64,000 bases of DNA, from the NCBI GenBank assembly GCA_015680685.1, contig MNCI01009225.1, positions 118,699 to 182,698 of the forward strand, in the 5' to 3' direction. The position numbers and the translations under genes are program-made. This DNA is from Gnetum montanum. Its lineage: Eukaryota; Streptophyta; Gnetopsida; Gnetales; Gnetaceae. Below the pieces are notes generated by a model that saw only the letters and a program-made list of their open reading frames with translations, was not told the DNA's origin and ran no database searches. Shown here in pieces: positions 59,313 to 64,000 of this stretch; position 1 is the stretch's first letter, and each line of letters starts with the position of its first letter.

Positions 59313-59331
59313 TTGGCATTATTGTTGGGGA
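59313..59331 (+). other. Primer binding site of A5
   Basis: TTGGCATTATTGTTGGGGA, Athila-type, directly after the LTR end; gives A5 plus polarity. Confidence 0.75.
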
Positions 59332-59465
59332 TTTTAGTTAGCTACATGCTCTATCTAGGACTTAGTAAAACTTATTCAACATTGTTGGATCAAACCTGAA
59401 AGTTGCAATCATCCTAATAATAATACTTGTAAAAAAAACACACTAGTATTTTCTTTTAATCTAAA

Positions 59466-61800
59466 ATGTCTTCTTCTCAAAAGGATGATTCTCTGCCAAA
59501 ATTCGAGCACACATCCAATCAAAGGAATGAATGATCAAATCAGTCAGTACATCAACAATGTCAAGTGGTATATACTCATCCTGATAAGTATGTGCTTGAC
59601 TTTACCTTCATCCTATATTAGGATGAACCTATGTAGCGGAGGGACATTAAGGATAACATTGTATTTTTGCATAATCAATTAGTTCCTATGATGCTCTAAA
59701 AAACTCTTATGAGGTTGGGCATCTAGGGGCTCCATGCTAAATATGTGGTGTAGGACCACAACTCTAGGGATTACCATCCTACTAAGGCACAATGTAAAAT
59801 TGATTGGCAACAAGAGAAGTGCTTTGAAGCTATGAAGGGAAAACAGCTTAATAACTCCTTGTTCCTACTAGATTAAAAAGATAGTAAGGATCTCTTCTCT
59901 AGGGATTCTCATTTCACTGACTCTCCTCCCATTAGTTTCGATGAAAGGGGCTTGAACTAGAACTTACAGTCCACTATAAACAATCCTGGTTCAGGTAAGA
60001 ATGGGTCCCATGACTATGGGAGATCCAACAATGGGAGTCATGGTAGGGATGAGGACAAGCATCATGATGATGATCATGATCATGACCATTTAAGAGGAGG
60101 TGTTAGGAACCATGGTGCTAGTCCTTCTTCCTCTTCACCTTCATCATCCTCTTCTTCCTCCTCTAACTACAATCGAAGCTACAAAGGATGTGACCATGAT
60201 GAAGGTGATTGATGAAATAGAGATGATCATAGGACCCTAGATCAGGGGCATGGGCAATCAAGGGAGGATTGTCATCATGAAAGAAGGGATAGCAAAGAGC
60301 ATCATAGGCATCATGGCCATTACAAAGGCCATGACTATGATAAGTCTTTACTTACAACTCAAAATATGTTGAACATCACAAAGGTAGTGAAAATTCCAGC
60401 AAGGCATGTGAAAGATAGCAGAATCAAGTGGCTAAATATTAAAAATATCCGAAAATTTAAGGTGGATACAACTTAGATTTGTAGAACCATCTTCAAGCCT
60501 TTCAAGATGCCTATGCCTTATGAAACATTGAGAATGAATGATAGAAACTAAAGTTATTCCCAAAGCCACTCATAAAAGAAGCTAAAAGTTGGTACTACTC
60601 CTTGGAGCTAGAATCAATCTATAGATGAAGTATGATGCTTGAAACCTTTAACAAAAAGTATCAAACATACTCCCAAGTGTCCAACTTAAGAAAGTAGATC
60701 CAAGGTTAAAAATAAGGAACACATGAACCCCTAGATGCTACCATGGGCAGGTACTATTCCCTTTTACACCAATGTTCTAGCCATGATTATTCTTAAAGGA
60801 AGAAACTTTGCCATATCATAGATGGGATTCATATAGAAACAAGGAGAGCTTTTGGGATCTATGCCCAAGGGAGGCTTTCAGAATTAATGGTTCATAAGAT
60901 TCAAAGGCTGATAGAGCAAGATGCTAAAGAAGAAGGAGAGGCACTGCTGCAAGAATGCTAAGGAGTACAACCAGAATCCTTCCATCAGAAAAAGGAAAGT
61001 CTAGTTTTATGAAAATGAGGAAGAGGCACTGCTTGATGAGGTGGTGCAACAAAAGACCTTGCCAATTCAGAAATTTATCTTCAAAATGTCAGTTAAGGTA
61101 GATAAAATGTGGGGCTTTTTGGATGAAAATTTCAAAACCACTTTGAAAATAATAAATGCATTTAAAGAGAAAAGTAGTGATTATGATTGTAAGAGAAGGA
61201 AGGAAGCTAAATGTGCCCACCAAAGAGATAAAGGTAAGGCTACTGCAATAGAGGAGGTTATGGACTTTAAAACAAATGATGATGGCAAATTTAACATTTT
61301 CCAATATGAACATCCTAAGGGATGTTGCCCCATTGTGTCACACTTGTAGGAGTCTAGGGTATATACCCTAAATCCTAGATTGGCCAGAAGGCATGCATTC
61401 AAAAGGTTGCCTTATCCTCAAGGAAATCTAAGGCAATTCCATCAACAACAATCCTATTATCCAAGTGGATCTCCACCACAACCTTTTGAGCAGTATCATC
61501 AGTGGCAACACTCATAGTCATGGGGGATGCCACTGCCAAGGCAACAATACTCTTACCGACAGCTTGATCCATATGGGTACTATATTTAGCAGTCCATTTC
61601 TTTGTATGACTCTCCTAGTCATGCCTCATTACAACATCACTACTACCCTCTTGAGTACTATAGAGATCAATCTCCATCTCTAAGAGAGGAATCCCCACTT
61701 CCTCATTACCCTTCTCATACTCCTGCACATGTCCCTCCACCTTCAACTCAACTACCACCTACTCCATCCATACAAGGTGAAATTGTAGCCTAGTCATAGC
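59466..61800 (+). pseudogene. Athila-like gag (copy A5)
   Basis: The start at 59466 reads MSSSQKDDSLPKFEH. A Ser-rich stretch (about 60.12-60.17 kb) and a His/Asp-rich stretch follow. The gag core appears near 60.47-60.9 kb (LQAFQDAYAL, then HIIDGI and GIYAQGRLSELM). An open block at 61041-61349 has LPIQKFIFKMSVKVDKMW, shared with A0. The C-terminal part is Tyr/His/Pro-rich (61.4-61.8 kb). Many interruptions are TAG where relatives have Gln. Confidence 0.8.
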
Positions 61801-62990
61801 AACGTAATGCTACCAAGGCTATTAACTTATAGTTGGATCCTCCATGTAGTGGTTTGAAAACAAAATCTAGAAAAATATCATTCTTTTGAACCAACAATCC
61901 TACAAAGCCCTCATAGACTTATGTAGTAGATAGCCATGTTTCTTCCTCATCCTCTGCATCTACTCTATTTGAGTCCTCTTCAAATCAAACACCTCTGAAA
62001 GTGCATACCATCATGCTAATCCATGTGGTAATTGATTGGATAAAGGCTGGCCATCTTCCTAAGAATATATCTAATCTTGGAAGTCCTTTAATCTATTTTC
62101 AAATCATCGATAATGACAATGCAAGGCTCTTCTTGATTTAATTTCTAGTATTAATTTGATTCCTCATGAGATGTACAAAGCCTAAAACTTTTTTCCACTC
62201 AAGAAGAGTAACATCCATCTTAAGTTGCTAAACCAATCCATCATTGTTTCCTTAGGACTAGTGGAGGACATTATGACCATTATCTATGGGTGGTCCTATC
62301 CTTCTGACTTCCTAGTGACTTGAGTTAATAATTAGTTAAGTATTATTGATACATGGTTGGGCATAAGAGACCTTTCCTTCATGATTTTCAAGGAAAATGC
62401 ATTTGGAAAGATAAAAAAGAAGAGAGTTCCATGCATCATGTATAGTGATACATGGTGTAACTATGTGCATAAACCATAGGCCATAAAAAGTACATTAATC
62501 CTAGTATGCAAAGACTGTGCAGATGAGACAAAAATTAAAAGGTGCCTATACATAGTAGCCACAAAATAGGAGCATATGCAATGGTTGATAGCTAATCTTG
62601 AAAGAAAAATAGTTTGCATGGAATCACCTGAGAGCTTGGTGAGTGCCTATGTTAAAGGAATGGATGAACTAGAGTCAATTCATTATCACCTCTCCAATGA
62701 TGAACTTGATGATACTTATTGGAAAGAGTTGAAAATCCCTAAAAGCTTCAAATAGGAGCCCTTAGAGTTAAAAACTCTACCTACCATCATGGAATATACT
62801 TTTCTAAAAAATGACAAGCTAGCAATAATCTATGCTATTTATCTTGAATAAAAAAAGAAGCTATTGAAGGTGGTCAACAAATGATCAACAAACTTTGCTT
62901 GATCATATCCTGAACTCACTTGGATTAATCCTAGGATATGCCAACATCGCATCTATATTGATCCTTCAATAAAGTGAAAGAGGTAGCCAC
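61801..62990 (+). pseudogene. A5 protease and linker region
   Basis: A weak retropepsin-like reading near 62.0-62.3 kb (NISNLGSPLIYFQII, then LIPHEMYKA) matches the layout of Athila proteases, although the catalytic Asp-Ser/Thr-Gly is not visible. Further on (62.6-62.85 kb) ELESIHYHLSND and EPLELKTLPTIMEYTFL correspond to the linker before RT, which in Athila elements has the PPxLELKPLPxHLKYAYL pattern. Frame changes and stops are common. Confidence 0.65.
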
Positions 62991-64000
62991 AATAGTGGTT
63001 AAACTTCAAATTGAAACATATCATCAAGGAAGAGATTGAACAACTCCTCAAGGTAAGGTTCATCTATCCCATTGTAGACAACAAGTGGGTTACCCACTTA
63101 TGATCATGCCAAAGAAAGGTGGCAAGTAAAGGATTTGTATTGACTTTAGGCTATTGAACATGGTTACATACAAAGATCATTTTCTATTACCATTTGTGGA
63201 CCAAGTGTTGAACATTATCTCTAAGAATTTCTACTATAGCTATATGGATGGTTATAGTGGTTATAACCAAATTCATATTACACTTGAGGACTAGGCCAAA
63301 ACCATAGTTACAAGTCCCTGTGGAACTTTTGCATATAAAAAGATGCCATTTGGTCTATGCAATGTCTCTACAACCTTCCAATGCCTTGTCCTTATCATTT
63401 TTCAATAGCAAATTAGTAGTGGGGTGGAAGTCTTTATGAATGACTTCTCCACCTATGGCACTACATTTGAGCAAGCCCTAGACAACCTTCAATAAGTGTT
63501 AAAAAGATGTGTGAAGACTAACCTTTGGATCAATTGGCAAAAGAGTCATATGATGGTCCAAGAGGGCATTTTGTTGGGACTTAGAATCTCACAAGTAGGG
63601 ATTAAGGTGGACCCTGAAAAATAAGGATCATCCAAGGAATAACCTACCAACTCGAAACTATCAAAGATGTATGATCATTCCTTCATCACACTAGCTACTA
63701 CCAATGATTGATAGAGAATTTCTGTAAGATTGCTAAACCGTTCGTGAAGTTAACAAAGAAAGATGTACCATTTGTATGGACTAAGAAATGTGAAAAGGAA
63801 TTCTAGATACTTAAGTAGAAGCTTGTAGAAACTCCAATTCTACAAGCACCTGACTAGTCTAGATTGCTTCACAGCATGACAAAAGCATCAAACTATGGCT
63901 TTAGAGTTGTGGTCACATAGTTGGATGATTAGAAACATCCATACTACATCCACTATGTGAGCTGAAGAATTGTTGATGCATAACTAAACTACACCACAAT
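62991..64000 (+). pseudogene. A5 reverse transcriptase (runs off the window)
   Basis: Successive RT motifs are readable in shifting frames: IKEEIEQLLKVRFIYPI, RICIDFRLLNMVTYKDHF, YMDGYSGYNQI, GTFAYKKMPFGLCN and FMNDFSTYG near 63.43-63.46 kb. The FMNDFS block is the active site, normally Phe-Met-Asp-Asp in Athila, so one catalytic aspartate is now asparagine. RNase H would follow beyond about 63.75 kb, and the element continues past the window end. Confidence 0.85.

Overview
The window is plant nuclear DNA: AT-rich, almost gene-free and built largely of decayed LTR retrotransposons inserted into one another. The evidence is Ty3/gypsy gag-pol of the Athila and Tat/Ogre types, Ty1/copia gag-pol, initiator-tRNA-type primer sites, tRNA-derived SINEs and a LINE reverse transcriptase fragment. 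A seed plant with a large repeat-rich genome (conifer-like, for example) is my inference; nothing seen fixes the species. Apart from the integrase frame of element B, nearly every transposon reading frame is interrupted by stops, so most coding entries are given as pseudogenes.

Layout. 1-6.2 kb: two opposed gag remnants of one Athila-like family (called A; copies A0 + and A1 -), with the A1 LTR and primer site. 6.2-7.4 kb: a minus-strand copia-type LTR (F) and a tRNA-derived SINE. 7611-14260: a complete but internally deleted Ty3 element (G1) with LTRs of about 1.2 kb, gag-protease and only the tail of integrase. 14.8-15.3 kb: the one candidate host gene, a 109-residue three-helix membrane protein with a TATA box. 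15.3-19.4 kb: low-copy AT-rich DNA with one weak SINE candidate.

19.4-46.5 kb is a three-level nest. A minus-strand copia element (C) is split by Athila-like element A2 (22277-44298, target duplication ATGTA). The gag of A2 is split by Tat/Ogre-like element B (29646-42494, target duplication AGGTT). B carries gag, protease, RT, RNase H and integrase in the order expected for this lineage, plus two tandem arrays of one palindromic motif. A2 has gag and a long unrelated accessory frame but no pol that I can find, and a promoter-like block resembling its own U3 lies upstream of that frame.

46.6-51.1 kb: copy A3 inserted in an older A-family LTR (A6). 51.1-52.6 kb: LINE fragment and an Au-like SINE. 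52.9-57 kb: plus-strand copia element D, with an LTR related to that of C. 57-58.9 kb: 3' part of A4, inserted in the LTR of A5. 58.9-64 kb: A5, the most complete Athila-like copy, with gag, protease region and RT, running off the window end.

No CRISPR array, rRNA, functional tRNA gene or operon was seen. The best leads are the accessory frame of A2 with its internal U3-like block, the two related arrays in B, the copy-specific palindromic U3 cores in family A, and the hairpin-rich U3 of B.
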